64,000 nucleotides of DNA, taken from assembly GCA_026014735.1 (NCBI GenBank), contig JAOZHT010000004.1:301902-365901 (forward strand). Reading direction: 5' to 3'. Source of the stretch: Candidatus Bathyarchaeota archaeon. GTDB taxonomy: Archaea > Thermoproteota > Bathyarchaeia > Bathyarchaeales > Bathycorpusculaceae. A model generated the notes under the pieces. That model did no database searches, was not told the origin of the DNA, and saw nothing but the letters and a program-made list of their open reading frames with translations. The position numbers were made by a program, and so were the translations under genes. The stretch's first letter is position 1; every line of letters starts with the position of its first letter. Of this stretch, positions 33,107 through 41,926 are shown piece by piece.

Positions 33107-34300
33107 TTAGCGTTGACAGGGTTCCCGTACCAGCCCAATCCAAATCAACGCGCCCAAAGCCCCAAGTCCACCCAGCACGATACCTAAAGCCTGATACCCA
33201 TAGAGGTTCAACACTGTGCCGCCGACAAGCGACGCTAAAAGTATCCCCACATTCATGAATGCAGTGTTAAGCGACATCATGGTGCTGCGATATTTTGGCA
33301 ACTGCTCAATAATGAGGCTGCCACCGGCGGTTGAAGCCATAGCGGAGAACCAGAAGCGCAGGATACTTAGAAGCCCAGAGAGCTCTGCAGTGGGCATAAA
33401 AGTGAACACCAAGGTAAGCATGCAAGCGATCACAAGAGTTAAGGTTCCAAGCCTCTTGCGTCCAACACGGTTTACCATTAAACCCGCGATTGCTCCACCT
33501 ACCGCCGCCATGATGTTTGCCACCAAAAAGTAAATTGTTCCCCATGCAATCGGCTCCGCGAATTGTTGCCGGTAGAAAGAAATGGTAAAGTAGCCGATGC
33601 CGCTTTCGCAGACCATAAACATAGTGACTGATAACGCGGCAATTCCCGACACGCTTGAGAATGCTTGTTGGCAGGCCACCGAAAAGGGCTCCGGTATAAG
33701 CGTGGTTTTTGGTTTTGTGTGGTTTGGTACAAATAGGGTAGCTAAGACTAAGCTGGTTAGGGCAGAGGGTAAAGACAGAATGAGGGTGACGCTTCGCCAA
33801 TCCAGAAACGCTGACATCAAACCCACCAGTGGGCTGCCGATGACGAAAGCAAGTATTGTTGAAGCAACAATTACTCCGACAGCTTTTCCTCTTTTCTCCA
33901 GCGGGTAAACGTCGCCGATTATCGAGTAAGCCATCGTGACAACAATCGCTAACCCAGCGCCCACAGCGATGTTAGCGGATAAAAGCAGCGGAAAAGTCGG
34001 CGCAAAATAGTAGCCGAGAGCAGCTAAAATGTTGCAGACTAATCCGCAGAGCAGCAACACTTTGTGGTTGAAGCGGATGCTTATCACAGCCAGCACTAAA
34101 CCGAAAACTATGCCTGAGATTGCCCCCACCGAAGCCGCCATGCCTGCTGTGCCGACTTGAACTTGGAAGCTTGCAGCTATATCAACCATGAAAACTTGGA
34201 AGGCAACTGTCACCAGACAAGTAGATAGCGCTGAAAGAGCTAACGTGGAAAGCAGAAGCCTACTGTACACTAAAGGTGTATCTGCAATGCTTTTCTCCAT
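33107..34300 (-). CDS. MFS transporter
   Basis: A 397-residue protein with about 12 membrane helices in two halves. The loop after helix 2 (VLAVISIRFNHKVLLLCG) and the mirrored one after helix 8 (GLMVNRVGRKRLGTLTL) match the MFS G-x3-[DN]-R-x-G-R pattern, the second better than the first. AGGTGG lies six bases before the ATG at 34300; a GTG at 34309 overlaps that site. Resembles drug and sugar efflux permeases; substrate unknown. Confidence 0.85.
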   Translation of the reverse strand: MEKSIADTPLVYSRLLLSTLALSALSTCLVTVAFQVFMVDIAASFQVQVGTAGMAASVGAISGIVFGLVLAVISIRFNHKVLLLCGLVCNILAALGYYFAPTFPLLLSANIAVGAGLAIVVTMAYSIIGDVYPLEKRGKAVGVIVASTILAFVIGSPLVGLMSAFLDWRSVTLILSLPSALTSLVLATLFVPNHTKPKTTLIPEPFSVACQQAFSSVSGIAALSVTMFMVCESGIGYFTISFYRQQFAEPIAWGTIYFLVANIMAAVGGAIAGLMVNRVGRKRLGTLTLVIACMLTLVFTFMPTAELSGLLSILRFWFSAMASTAGGSLIIEQLPKYRSTMMSLNTAFMNVGILLASLVGGTVLNLYGYQALGIVLGGLGALGALIWIGLVREPCQR

Positions 34301-34355
34301 GCCAGCCACCTTTAATCATATGACGTATATAAAATGAATCGAAGTATCCCCTCTG

Positions 34356-35528
34356 CTACCCCACGCACCAGCCGAACCGCTCGATATCAGCGGGGGAAAG
34401 ATGCTGCTCCACCATTAAATCCCGCAGACACACCGGATCCGACTCTAGATAGTCGCCTGTACATGCGTAGGCTCTGCCCCGGCATCCTCCACAGGCTTCA
34501 CGGTACTCGCAGGCGCCACATTGCCCCTTAAGCATCTGCCTGCTCCGCAGGGTGTTGAGGATTTTGGAGCTACTCCAAATCTCCCGCAGGCTCTGCTCTC
34601 GGATGTTGCCGGCTTTTATGGGCAGAAAGGTGCAGGGGTAAATGTCGCCGTTGGGGCGCAGGCTAAAGTACATGTTGCCCGCGTGGCAGCCGATGCCCTG
34701 ATGGATATAGAATTCCTTGATGAGCAAATCCTTGGGTTTGGTTCCGTGGCTGCGATGCATCTCCAGAGCGATTTCGGGGTAGAGTGGAATGCCGCCTGAC
34801 ATAGTGAAGGTCATCTCGGAATCCTCCTGGCGGCCCTGAAGCCACCGGATAAGGTTAACTCGCTGCTGCTGCGTCATAGCCTGATCCATAACGTCCTTGC
34901 CTCTGCCGACGGGCACCAAATCATACACCGCCACCTCATCCACGCCTAACCCGTAGAGAAAATCGATACGCCTAGGCATCTCCGAAACGGTGTCTTTAAG
35001 CGCCATAGTGGTAACAATAACCTCCAAGTCAATGTCTAAGCAGGTTCTGATGGCTTTGACAGCTTGGTTAAAGGTGCCGGGAAGATTACGGAGATGATCA
35101 TGCTTCTCGGGGACCACAGAGTCAATGGGGATGCCGATGGCTTTGATGCCTGCCTCCTGCAGCTGCAAAGCCGTATGCGGCGTGATGAGGAGCCCGTTGC
35201 TGAGCAGCGCGGTTATTATGCCGAGGTCATCGCAGCGCCGGGCAAGGGCTAAAACGAAGTCTTTGCGCAGCAGGGGTTCGCCGCCGCTGAAAATCACTGC
35301 CCGGGTGCCTAGGCTGTGCATCTGGTCTATGGCGTTTAGGGCTTCTTTGAGGTTGAGTTCGTTAGGCATGGCTTCGCGTGCGGAGACGTGGCAGTGAAGG
35401 CACCGCAGGTTGCAGGCGCGTGTAACGGCATAGGAAACTATAAGGGGCGTGTTGGGTTCGCCACTTAGGCCTTGACCCAGCAGCTTCTGGCGAAGCATGA
35501 GTTCAAGGAGCTTAAGCGTGGTTCCCAT
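34356..35528 (-). CDS. radical SAM/SPASM protein, AhbC/NirJ-like
   Basis: A 390-residue protein with the radical SAM cluster motif CNLRCLHCHV at residue 39, the GGEPLL motif, and a SPASM C-terminus holding further cysteines (GQCGACEYREACGGCRG, then DPVC) that bind auxiliary clusters. This layout occurs in AhbC and NirJ of alternative haem and haem d1 synthesis and in peptide-modifying enzymes. The assignment between those is not resolved here: no haem genes and no precursor peptide lie adjacent. Start ATG at 35528, 13 bases after the LamG gene's end, so possibly an operon. Confidence 0.8.
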   Translation of the reverse strand: MGTTLKLLELMLRQKLLGQGLSGEPNTPLIVSYAVTRACNLRCLHCHVSAREAMPNELNLKEALNAIDQMHSLGTRAVIFSGGEPLLRKDFVLALARRCDDLGIITALLSNGLLITPHTALQLQEAGIKAIGIPIDSVVPEKHDHLRNLPGTFNQAVKAIRTCLDIDLEVIVTTMALKDTVSEMPRRIDFLYGLGVDEVAVYDLVPVGRGKDVMDQAMTQQQRVNLIRWLQGRQEDSEMTFTMSGGIPLYPEIALEMHRSHGTKPKDLLIKEFYIHQGIGCHAGNMYFSLRPNGDIYPCTFLPIKAGNIREQSLREIWSSSKILNTLRSRQMLKGQCGACEYREACGGCRGRAYACTGDYLESDPVCLRDLMVEQHLSPADIERFGWCVG

Positions 35529-35541
35529 GGCCTACGCCATC

Positions 35542-36471
35542 TTAGATTTTAGGTCGAATAATCCAGAGCTGGATAAATCGCCGTAGTAGCCAGGCCACCG
35601 CAAAGATGAGGGAAACCGCGATTACCACTATCATGATGTTGGGTCCGATGTCAAAGGCGTCTTCGCTTAGGTTCTGGGCTAAATCCACGATTTTAACGTC
35701 ATCGATAGCTGCCAGTGCATCGTGTCCAAAGTAGTATTCGGTGCCACTCATAACGTTGCCTTCGGGGTTCTGGGTGCCTGAGAGAATCTGGACAGCTTGC
35801 TCTTTGCCGTCGACGTAGAGGTGCATGCCGGTTGCTGTACGCGCGAACTCCACATTAACCCACTGGTTAAGCGGCACAGGCTCATTTGTTACGATCTCGT
35901 TTATGCCGCCTACGTCGGTGCATACAAAGCCGCTTAATGCGCCTTCGACGTACTGTTCGCCGTTTTCGGGGGTGCCTGCGCGGATGGCTAAGCCGAGGAT
36001 GCGGGTGGTGTTCTGCCAGGCGCATGCTTGGTCGGGGTGGTTGCATTCTACGACTATGTTGTTGTATGTGGCGTCTTTGTAGCCGGGAACGTAAATCCAT
36101 GCTTGGATGTCGAAGTACTTTTTGATTTCGAGGTTCGCTGAGATGTCAATGTACATGGGTTCTGGCATAGGTGGGAAACCGACGACGAATTTAATGGGGA
36201 CATAGACGAGGTTGTCGCCGTCGAACTGCATGGCGCTGCCTACTTTGCCGTCGATGATTTGGGGCAGAGGATGCCCGCTGACTATCCCGTTGTTAATTCC
36301 CGTCGCGTCTGCCGTTACGTTGCCGCTGTCGGTTGATTGTATGCTATCAAGGGTCCAGTGGCCTACGGTTGCCTGTGTATCCATTGCCTGGGTGCTCGCC
36401 AGAAACATTGGGGAAATCAGGGTTGCTAAAAGAAGAATCGTGAAGACCGAGGTTTTTCTTTGAAGCATCAT
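35542..36471 (-). CDS. LamG/concanavalin-like surface protein
   Basis: A 310-residue protein with a signal peptide (SVFTILLLATLISPMFLASTQA), a LamG-like jelly roll (VGHWTLDSIQSTDSGNVTADATGINNG is split over strands; VNVEFARTATGMHLYVDGK is the classical LamG 3' part) and a C-terminal membrane helix with RRF tail. The frame runs to 36591, but a TATA-like CTATAAGC near 36512 and the ATG pair at 36471 give a better start. Probably binds carbohydrate at the cell surface. Confidence 0.75.
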   Translation of the reverse strand: MMLQRKTSVFTILLLATLISPMFLASTQAMDTQATVGHWTLDSIQSTDSGNVTADATGINNGIVSGHPLPQIIDGKVGSAMQFDGDNLVYVPIKFVVGFPPMPEPMYIDISANLEIKKYFDIQAWIYVPGYKDATYNNIVVECNHPDQACAWQNTTRILGLAIRAGTPENGEQYVEGALSGFVCTDVGGINEIVTNEPVPLNQWVNVEFARTATGMHLYVDGKEQAVQILSGTQNPEGNVMSGTEYYFGHDALAAIDDVKIVDLAQNLSEDAFDIGPNIMIVVIAVSLIFAVAWLLRRFIQLWIIRPKI

Positions 36472-36610
36472 TTCAGTCACATACCTTGAAGCATCAATGT
36501 CATAGGGTTGCTTATAGCTCTCCCTAGAGAACAGCATGGTTCCCCGAAAAGAACGGGCCTGCAACAACGTGACCATACGGTAATATACCATCGCTGCCTA
36601 TGCTTGCTGT

Positions 36611-37318
36611 ATGCGCAAAATAAAAGCCCAAAACAGCTACCTCAAAAACCAAACCAGAAAAAACCTGGCCAAAGCAGCGCTTTGCATACTGATATTTGCT
36701 GCTGCCCTCTTCGGGTTGGCTTGGCGGGTGCTCTCCACATTGCAGGTTGGACAACTTGAGGCGGTATGGCTGGTTTTTTCGCTTCTCCCGCTTGGCGCAT
36801 CCTATTTCTATCTGCGTAAATACCGCATTTACCGCGGCGGTTGGGAAGGCGAAAAACAAGTTGCGCAGCACCTAAACAGAATGCTCAGCGATGATTTTTA
36901 CCTTATAAACGACTTGTACCTGGGAAGCGGCGGAGACATCGACCACGTGGTTTTGGCGCCCAGCGGGGTGTATGTTTTAGAAACCAAGAATTGGAGGGGC
37001 ACCGTTAGCTGCAGGGGCGATGAGTGGCAGCGGGAGGGCAAACACGCTTCAGCCAGTCCTAGTCTTCAGGTGAAACGCAACGCAGCAAAAATAAAGCGCT
37101 TAATCGGGAACGCTCCAGCATTGAGGTCTTTGGACGTTTGGGTTGAAGGCATCGTTGTGTTAACTAACAGGCATGCCAAAATCCACCTGAGCAACCCCGC
37201 GGTGCCTGTCTTAAAACTTGAGCAGCTCCCCAGCTACTTATCCCGTCAAGGCGCTCGCCGACTCAGCGGGGAAGAACTGGCAGCTATCGGGAAAGAGATT
37301 GTGAAGCATAAGGCTTAG
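36611..37318 (+). CDS. membrane-anchored NERD-domain protein
   Basis: A 235-residue protein with two N-terminal membrane helices (about 19-38 and 50-66) and a NERD domain: GGWEGEKQVAQHLNRML, YLINDLYL, GDIDHVVLAPSGVYVLETKNWRG. The D-x-D and E-x-K in the last stretch match PD-(D/E)XK nuclease catalytic residues. NERD proteins are thought to process nucleic acids and often guard against foreign DNA; the membrane anchor fits DNA uptake control. Its last 35 bases overlap the convergent gene. Confidence 0.85.
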   Translation: MRKIKAQNSYLKNQTRKNLAKAALCILIFAAALFGLAWRVLSTLQVGQLEAVWLVFSLLPLGASYFYLRKYRIYRGGWEGEKQVAQHLNRMLSDDFYLINDLYLGSGGDIDHVVLAPSGVYVLETKNWRGTVSCRGDEWQREGKHASASPSLQVKRNAAKIKRLIGNAPALRSLDVWVEGIVVLTNRHAKIHLSNPAVPVLKLEQLPSYLSRQGARRLSGEELAAIGKEIVKHKA

Positions 37319-38006
37319 TTTGTCTCGTTTGGGGCGGCGTGATGCTTAGCCACGCTTTGCGTTTAACGAGCGCAAAGGAAGTTACCGCGGTTACAAACAG
37401 GCTAATTATGACAAAAGAGTTGGATAGCGCCCGCTCGCTGTTCTCAAGCGTCGAGAGAAAAATCGAGACGCTGCAGTACAGGGCAAAGCCGCCTAGCGCA
37501 AACTGGAGGATATGAAGCGCTTTTTTGGCTCTGCAAGCCTGCGTCTTTAACCAGTTCAGGCCCCTCTCCACACGTTTGGAGACATCAGGCAAGTCGTCGA
37601 GGAACAGCGCTAAACCACCTAGGAAAAACACGCGCCCTGCATTGACGGCTACTGTGCTGTTATCTACGAAGAATAGGCTTAGCAGCGGAATCGGCGTAAA
37701 CACCATCACAAACGCGGAGGATGAGGCCAGCACGAAGAAGCCGTAGACGTAATGGTGGAAAAGGAACCTGCCAGTGTGGAGTGCGCGTCCGATGGCGGCG
37801 CTGGGGAAGATGTTGATGAGGGCTGCGGCAAGTGCCAGCCAGAAGATGTTTCCATCGAGGAGATAGGGCGCGTAGGGTTTCCAGTAGGGGTAGGCGTGGT
37901 AGTAGCCGTAGATTATGCCTGCGACGGAGGCTATGGAGATAAGCGAGTTAAAGATTAACGCTATGCTGAATGTTTTTTTAAGGATTACCCAAACGGAAGT
38001 AGCCAT
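37284..38006 (-). CDS. multi-pass membrane protein, unknown family
   Basis: A 240-residue protein with five to six hydrophobic helices and a basic C-terminus. Hydrophobic helices alternate with short charged loops (DDLPDVSKRVERGLNWLKTQ is the only long loop). No transporter motif is recognised. It overlaps the NERD gene tail to tail by 35 bases. The TATA plus G-run element at 38155 lies 149 bases upstream in the right direction. Confidence 0.6.
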   Translation of the reverse strand: MATSVWVILKKTFSIALIFNSLISIASVAGIIYGYYHAYPYWKPYAPYLLDGNIFWLALAAALINIFPSAAIGRALHTGRFLFHHYVYGFFVLASSSAFVMVFTPIPLLSLFFVDNSTVAVNAGRVFFLGGLALFLDDLPDVSKRVERGLNWLKTQACRAKKALHILQFALGGFALYCSVSIFLSTLENSERALSNSFVIISLFVTAVTSFALVKRKAWLSITPPQTRQTKPYASQSLSR

Positions 38007-38154
38007 GATTATGCCATGCCCTAACTGAGCCTGTAAACCGAGTTTTAGCTACATGGTTTGCCTGCAGGTTTTTATAATTAACGCATGTTGAGGGCAAAAA
38101 CAGCAACAAAAACGGCTGCATAAGGGCCTGCAGGCTTAGCTGCTCCACAACGTC

Positions 38155-38173
38155 TACCCCCCTCTATAAATAG
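38155..38173 (-). promoter_or_regulatory. TATA plus G-run element, copy 4
   Basis: On the minus strand CTATTTATAGAGGGGGGTA, the same element as at 9461 and 19378. It faces the membrane-protein gene starting at 38006. The leader in between holds two copies of the palindrome CCTGCAGG within CCTGCAGGC (38128-38136 and 38062-38070 region). Confidence 0.5.
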
Positions 38174-38207
38174 CGTCTCAAGAGGCAACCGATATTGCTT
38201 CAGGGCG

Positions 38208-39494
38208 CTATTCATGGAATTCCAGAGGATAAGTGGGAATATAGTCGGGTGCTGATTGGTCGTCGTTAGGCATTTCCTCTTCAGGAGCCTCCTTTTCGCA
38301 GGCGCGGCGGAGGAGCAGCGGCGCAATAAGCGTGGTAATCATAATCATGCCTAGAATCGCGGCGTAGGTGCTTTGGGCTATGGCGCCGGCTGATATGGCG
38401 ACACCTGCCACGATTAGCCCCACTTCCCCTCTTGAAATCATGCCATAGCCCACTTTGGTGCCTTTACTGCGGTCTTTAAGGAAGTAAGCCGCGGGTATAG
38501 CACAGCCAATCATCTTGCTTACAACAGCCACTACAACTAGTGCAGCGAAGAAAGCGTAGAAGAACCAGTCAGTTGTAACGAAGGCTCTAAGGTCAAACTG
38601 TGCCCCTGCCAAAGCAAAGAACACAGGCGAGAAGACAACGCTGATTTTTTTGGTGTAATCGCGGATTTTCTCGATGACATTTGAGCTTGCCACAGCCATG
38701 CCTGCTGCGAAGGCCCCGACGATGGGAGATAAACCAATGGCGGCAGCTAAAGCGGATGCGCCGAAGCATGATGCGGTGGCGGCGGCTTCCACGGTTGCAT
38801 CGTGTTTGCCTTTTGAAGTCCAGTTGATTATGCGTGGAACCACCAGGGAGGAGAACACAGTCATGGCTAGCCAGAGCCCCAGGGAGGTAGCGATGACCGT
38901 GATTATGTTTAGGGCGTTCATAGGGGCTGAGGATGATATGAAGGAGACGATGACACCTAAAATCGCAAGCCCCAAAACATCATCCACGACGGCTGCGCTA
39001 ATCATCATGCGTGACTCTACCTTTCGATGCTGATTCATCTCCTGCAAAACCAGCGCCGTAATGGAGATGCTGGTGGCTACGAGCGCGGCTGCGACGACCA
39101 TACTGGTTATTGTGTCGAAGCCTAAAAGGAACGAGAGCCCATAGCCCATAGCGAAGGGAACAATTACACCGGTGGTTCCGATTATAAACCCAGCGGCGCC
39201 TACTTTGCGGAAATCCTTAAACGTCATCTCTAAACCTGCAACAAACAGAATGAGGATGCCACCGATTTCTCCGAAGGCTTTGACTATTTCGTTAATTTGA
39301 ATAAGCGGGGTTCCGTTGATGGCGATTATGGAGCCTAAAGCGTATGGTCCAAGTATGATTCCAGCGGTTAATTCTCCGAGGACCGCGGGGATTTTACGCC
39401 AAGAAAAGATTTCTCCCAGAACCTTGGCTGAGAACACCAGAATGCAGATGGTGACGATTCCTGTAAGTGCACTGTCTAAAGCCAAGGGAGACAC
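38208..39494 (-). CDS. cation:proton antiporter, CPA2 (KefB/NapA) type
   Basis: A 428-residue protein with about 12 helices. The paired aspartates in SAAVVDDVLGLAIL mark the ion site of CPA2 antiporters such as NapA (DD motif), and ELTAGIILGP and GLEMTFKDF match helices 1-3. The soluble C-terminus (EKEAPEEEMPNDD) is short and lacks a TrkA-N domain. It probably exchanges Na+ or K+ for protons across the membrane. ATG at 39494. Confidence 0.88.
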   Translation of the reverse strand: MSPLALDSALTGIVTICILVFSAKVLGEIFSWRKIPAVLGELTAGIILGPYALGSIIAINGTPLIQINEIVKAFGEIGGILILFVAGLEMTFKDFRKVGAAGFIIGTTGVIVPFAMGYGLSFLLGFDTITSMVVAAALVATSISITALVLQEMNQHRKVESRMMISAAVVDDVLGLAILGVIVSFISSSAPMNALNIITVIATSLGLWLAMTVFSSLVVPRIINWTSKGKHDATVEAAATASCFGASALAAAIGLSPIVGAFAAGMAVASSNVIEKIRDYTKKISVVFSPVFFALAGAQFDLRAFVTTDWFFYAFFAALVVVAVVSKMIGCAIPAAYFLKDRSKGTKVGYGMISRGEVGLIVAGVAISAGAIAQSTYAAILGMIMITTLIAPLLLRRACEKEAPEEEMPNDDQSAPDYIPTYPLEFHE

Positions 39495-39632
39495 CTTTCC
39501 TTAGTGGGCACACCGTTAATTACCTATTTAAAATTAGCCCAATGAATCCTAATTTTTAATCATAAAGAGAAAATGTTTGTTTTTAAAAAATGGAAGAAAA
39601 TTTATGGGTTTGGTTTACATCTTATGGACGAT

Positions 39633-39920
39633 TTAGGCTTTTGCTAAAGTAATCTCCATCGTGGAAACCATTCTGGACTTGCTTTCTCCCTCACGTGGCG
39701 GCATCTCGGCAGTGCCAATGGCAATCTTAGATACTTTGAGGTCTTTAATGAACCGGTTTCTTGCGATCTCTGCTACGTCAACTGCGGTGGTTATGGCTTG
39801 GCCTCTGGCTTTTAGGGTGATTGCTTTTAGGTTGCCTGAGGAGAGACTTGTGATTATTGCCAGAACATAGCTCATGGGGGGTTTGTTTCCGACGAAGATA
39901 ACATCTGCATTTTCAGTCAT
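39633..39920 (-). CDS. albA: Alba chromatin protein, copy 1
   Basis: A 95-residue Alba fold: VIFVGNKPPMSYVLAIITSL at the N-terminus with the acetylatable Lys in NKPPM, ITLKARGQAITTAVDVAEIARNRFI in the core. It binds DNA and RNA as a dimer. GGAG lies nine bases before the ATG. A second Alba gene lies at 48822; the two are clearly divergent in sequence (KPPMSYVL vs KPIMNYVL shared). Two Alba paralogues are common in TACK archaea. Confidence 0.93.
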   Translation of the reverse strand: MTENADVIFVGNKPPMSYVLAIITSLSSGNLKAITLKARGQAITTAVDVAEIARNRFIKDLKVSKIAIGTAEMPPREGESKSRMVSTMEITLAKA

Positions 39921-40050
39921 ATCTATTTACTCCTTTATGATGCTTAAGTGTAACGTTGCTGTTTGCGCTCGGCTGAGCGGAACGTTACTGCAAAATTAAG
40001 TGCCAAAACTTCCTTATAAGTCCATTGAAAACCATGCCATTTAGAGACAG

Positions 40051-40761
40051 ATGTTCAACAAAGCGGGTAAGAAAGGCTTTTCTACAGCCTGCCCGTATTT
40101 GGCTAATACAAACGAGACCCGAAAAGCTGTGCTGACCAAACTAAAAAAGCAAATCCAGCAACTCCTCACCGGACAAGCAGAGATAGCGCATAAGATGGGG
40201 TTAACACCCAACCACATCAGCGTAATCGGCTTCATCTTAGCCTTCGCCTCCGCCATCTCCTACGCCCTGTTCACCCCCCAAACCAGCTGGCTGCTGCTTC
40301 TAGCTACATTTTTCCTTTTGGCATCAGGCTACTGTGACACAATGGACGGCATCGTCGCCCGTACCTTTAAGCAAAGCAGCTCTTTTGGCGGCTTCTTTGA
40401 TTCGGTGCTGGATCGATTCGCTGATGGCACCTCATATGCCGGGATTATTGTTGCGGGGTTATGCAGTGCAGCGTTTGGTTGGTACTGGGGAACCATTGTG
40501 GCGTTGTCTGCTTTGGTGGCTTCCATGCTGGTAAGTTACACCCGGGCTAGAGCTGAGATAATTGGGGTAAAAATGGAGTCGGTGGGTATTGCGGAACGCG
40601 CCGAGCGTATGCTTATCTTGGCTGCGGTAAGCATAATCGGATTCTTCAAACTCGAAATTCTCGGGTACGGCGTAGCCCTTATCGCGGTACTCTCAGCAAT
40701 AACGGTTCTGCAAAGAGTACTGCATGTTCATAGAGAATTAAAGAAAAAAGCAGCAGAATAG
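40051..40761 (+). CDS. CDP-alcohol phosphatidyltransferase
   Basis: A 236-residue membrane enzyme with the complete CDP-alcohol motif DTMDGIVARTFKQSSSFGGFFDSVLDRFAD split as D-G-x2-A-R-x8-G-x3-D-x3-D, and six membrane helices. The sequence near VESVGIAERAER fits archaetidylinositol-phosphate synthase and related archaeal lipid head-group enzymes; exact alcohol uncertain. TATA (CTTATAAG) at 40012 supports the ATG at 40051; a GTG at 40129 would be nearer the typical family start. Confidence 0.85.
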   Translation: MFNKAGKKGFSTACPYLANTNETRKAVLTKLKKQIQQLLTGQAEIAHKMGLTPNHISVIGFILAFASAISYALFTPQTSWLLLLATFFLLASGYCDTMDGIVARTFKQSSSFGGFFDSVLDRFADGTSYAGIIVAGLCSAAFGWYWGTIVALSALVASMLVSYTRARAEIIGVKMESVGIAERAERMLILAAVSIIGFFKLEILGYGVALIAVLSAITVLQRVLHVHRELKKKAAE

Positions 40762-40765
40762 CCGC

Positions 40766-41059
40766 TTAGTATCTTCTTTTATAGCCTCTGGAATGTCGCT
40801 CGTTTTCAGCGCGGACCTTAACGATGCCGCGGTGAACAGCGCATGAGATACAGTAATATTTCGTGTCAACCCACGAAGCTAAAAATGTGCCTTTCTGCCT
40901 GAGTTCCTTAGCTAACTGCGGCTCTACGAATGATACTCTGCGAGTAGATCGTTTCGCCTTGTCCCGTGGCACCATTGCACCGCAATTTACACATTGAACA
41001 AGGGTACTGCTTCCTTTGCTTCCTTTAGCTCTTCCTCGGCTTTTTCGCTTACTGGGCAT
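40766..41059 (-). CDS. rps26e: ribosomal protein S26e
   Basis: A 97-residue basic protein: KRKSRGRAKGSKGSSTLVQCVNCGAMVPRDKA, then YYCISCAVHRGIVKVR. The two CxxC pairs form the zinc site of eS26, which contacts the mRNA exit channel. eS26 occurs in eukaryotes and in TACK archaea but not in Euryarchaeota, which helps place this genome. ATG at 41059, with a TATA box (CTTATATATC) near 41112. Confidence 0.92.
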   Translation of the reverse strand: MPSKRKSRGRAKGSKGSSTLVQCVNCGAMVPRDKAKRSTRRVSFVEPQLAKELRQKGTFLASWVDTKYYCISCAVHRGIVKVRAENERHSRGYKRRY

Positions 41060-41271
41060 TATTTTGACCTACTTTTTTCCTTTTTGTTCCATTTATTGAA
41101 TTAACTATCTTATATATCTGCCTTAACTTTGCCCGTGAAGCCATGGAAGCAAATTGTCTTCAGGTAAGCATTTTTACCGTGAGACTCGGAGTTAAGCAAC
41201 TCTTAAATTATGCGCCTCGCCTATTTCTTCAATTAGTAGTTAAGCCTATCTGATTGTCGAAGTGAACCTTT

Positions 41272-41850
41272 ATGGCGGAAATTGGTCTGAGAACAAAAAT
41301 GCTTGTAAGAGACGTTATGAGCAGCCCAGTGGTAACGATGAGTGAAGATGAAACAGCAAACCGTGCTGCCTCAAACATGGACATGAACGATTTAGGCGCC
41401 GTCATCGTACAGAGCAACACAGGAAAATCCATCGGCATAATAACTGAACGCGACATCGTTAAGCGGGTTGTAGCAAAAAACCTCAAACCCGACACCGTTA
41501 AAGCCAAAGAAATCATGACTACCCCGCTAGTCACCATAGAGCCTGAGGCAACCATCACTGATGCCGCTCGAAGGATGACTCGGCTGGACATCCGGCGGCT
41601 AGGCGTAATCTACAAGGGCAATCTGGTAGGCATCATCTCAAGCAAAGATATCCTAGGCGTTATGCCTGAACTTATCGAGATTATGCAGGAGCGTCAACGC
41701 ATCGAAGGCGCCGAGAGCACCGAGGAAACCGAGGAGGTTCCGCTCTCAGGTTACTGCGACCGCTGCAACGCTTACTCTGAGAGCCTCAAGGAACGCAACG
41801 GACAAAACATCTGTGATGAATGCCGCATAGAGCTTGAACAAGAAAAATAA
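41272..41850 (+). CDS. two-CBS-domain protein with C-terminal zinc ribbon
   Basis: A 192-residue protein with tandem CBS domains (LVRDVMSSPVVTMSEDETANRAA, IGIITERDIVKRVV and AKEIMTTPLVTIEPEATITDAAR, VGIISSKDIL) and a C-terminal CDRC...CDEC zinc ribbon. CBS pairs bind adenosyl ligands such as AMP, ATP or SAM. The zinc ribbon resembles the one in archaeal CBS regulators. It may sense energy charge and act on a partner protein or nucleic acid. A T-run follows the stop. Confidence 0.88.
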   Translation: MAEIGLRTKMLVRDVMSSPVVTMSEDETANRAASNMDMNDLGAVIVQSNTGKSIGIITERDIVKRVVAKNLKPDTVKAKEIMTTPLVTIEPEATITDAARRMTRLDIRRLGVIYKGNLVGIISSKDILGVMPELIEIMQERQRIEGAESTEETEEVPLSGYCDRCNAYSESLKERNGQNICDECRIELEQEK

Positions 41851-41867
41851 TTTTTCTTTTTTTTTCG
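41851..41867 (+). terminator. T-rich terminator after CBS gene
   Basis: TTTTTCTTTTTTTTT directly follows the stop codon at 41850. Archaeal RNA polymerase ends at such tracts, here before the convergent PIG-L gene. Confidence 0.6.
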
Positions 41868-41926
41868 GCGCATGCTGAGGGTTGAATTCAGCTAGGCCTG
41901 TTTCAGTGAAATAATCAGAGTTTGGT

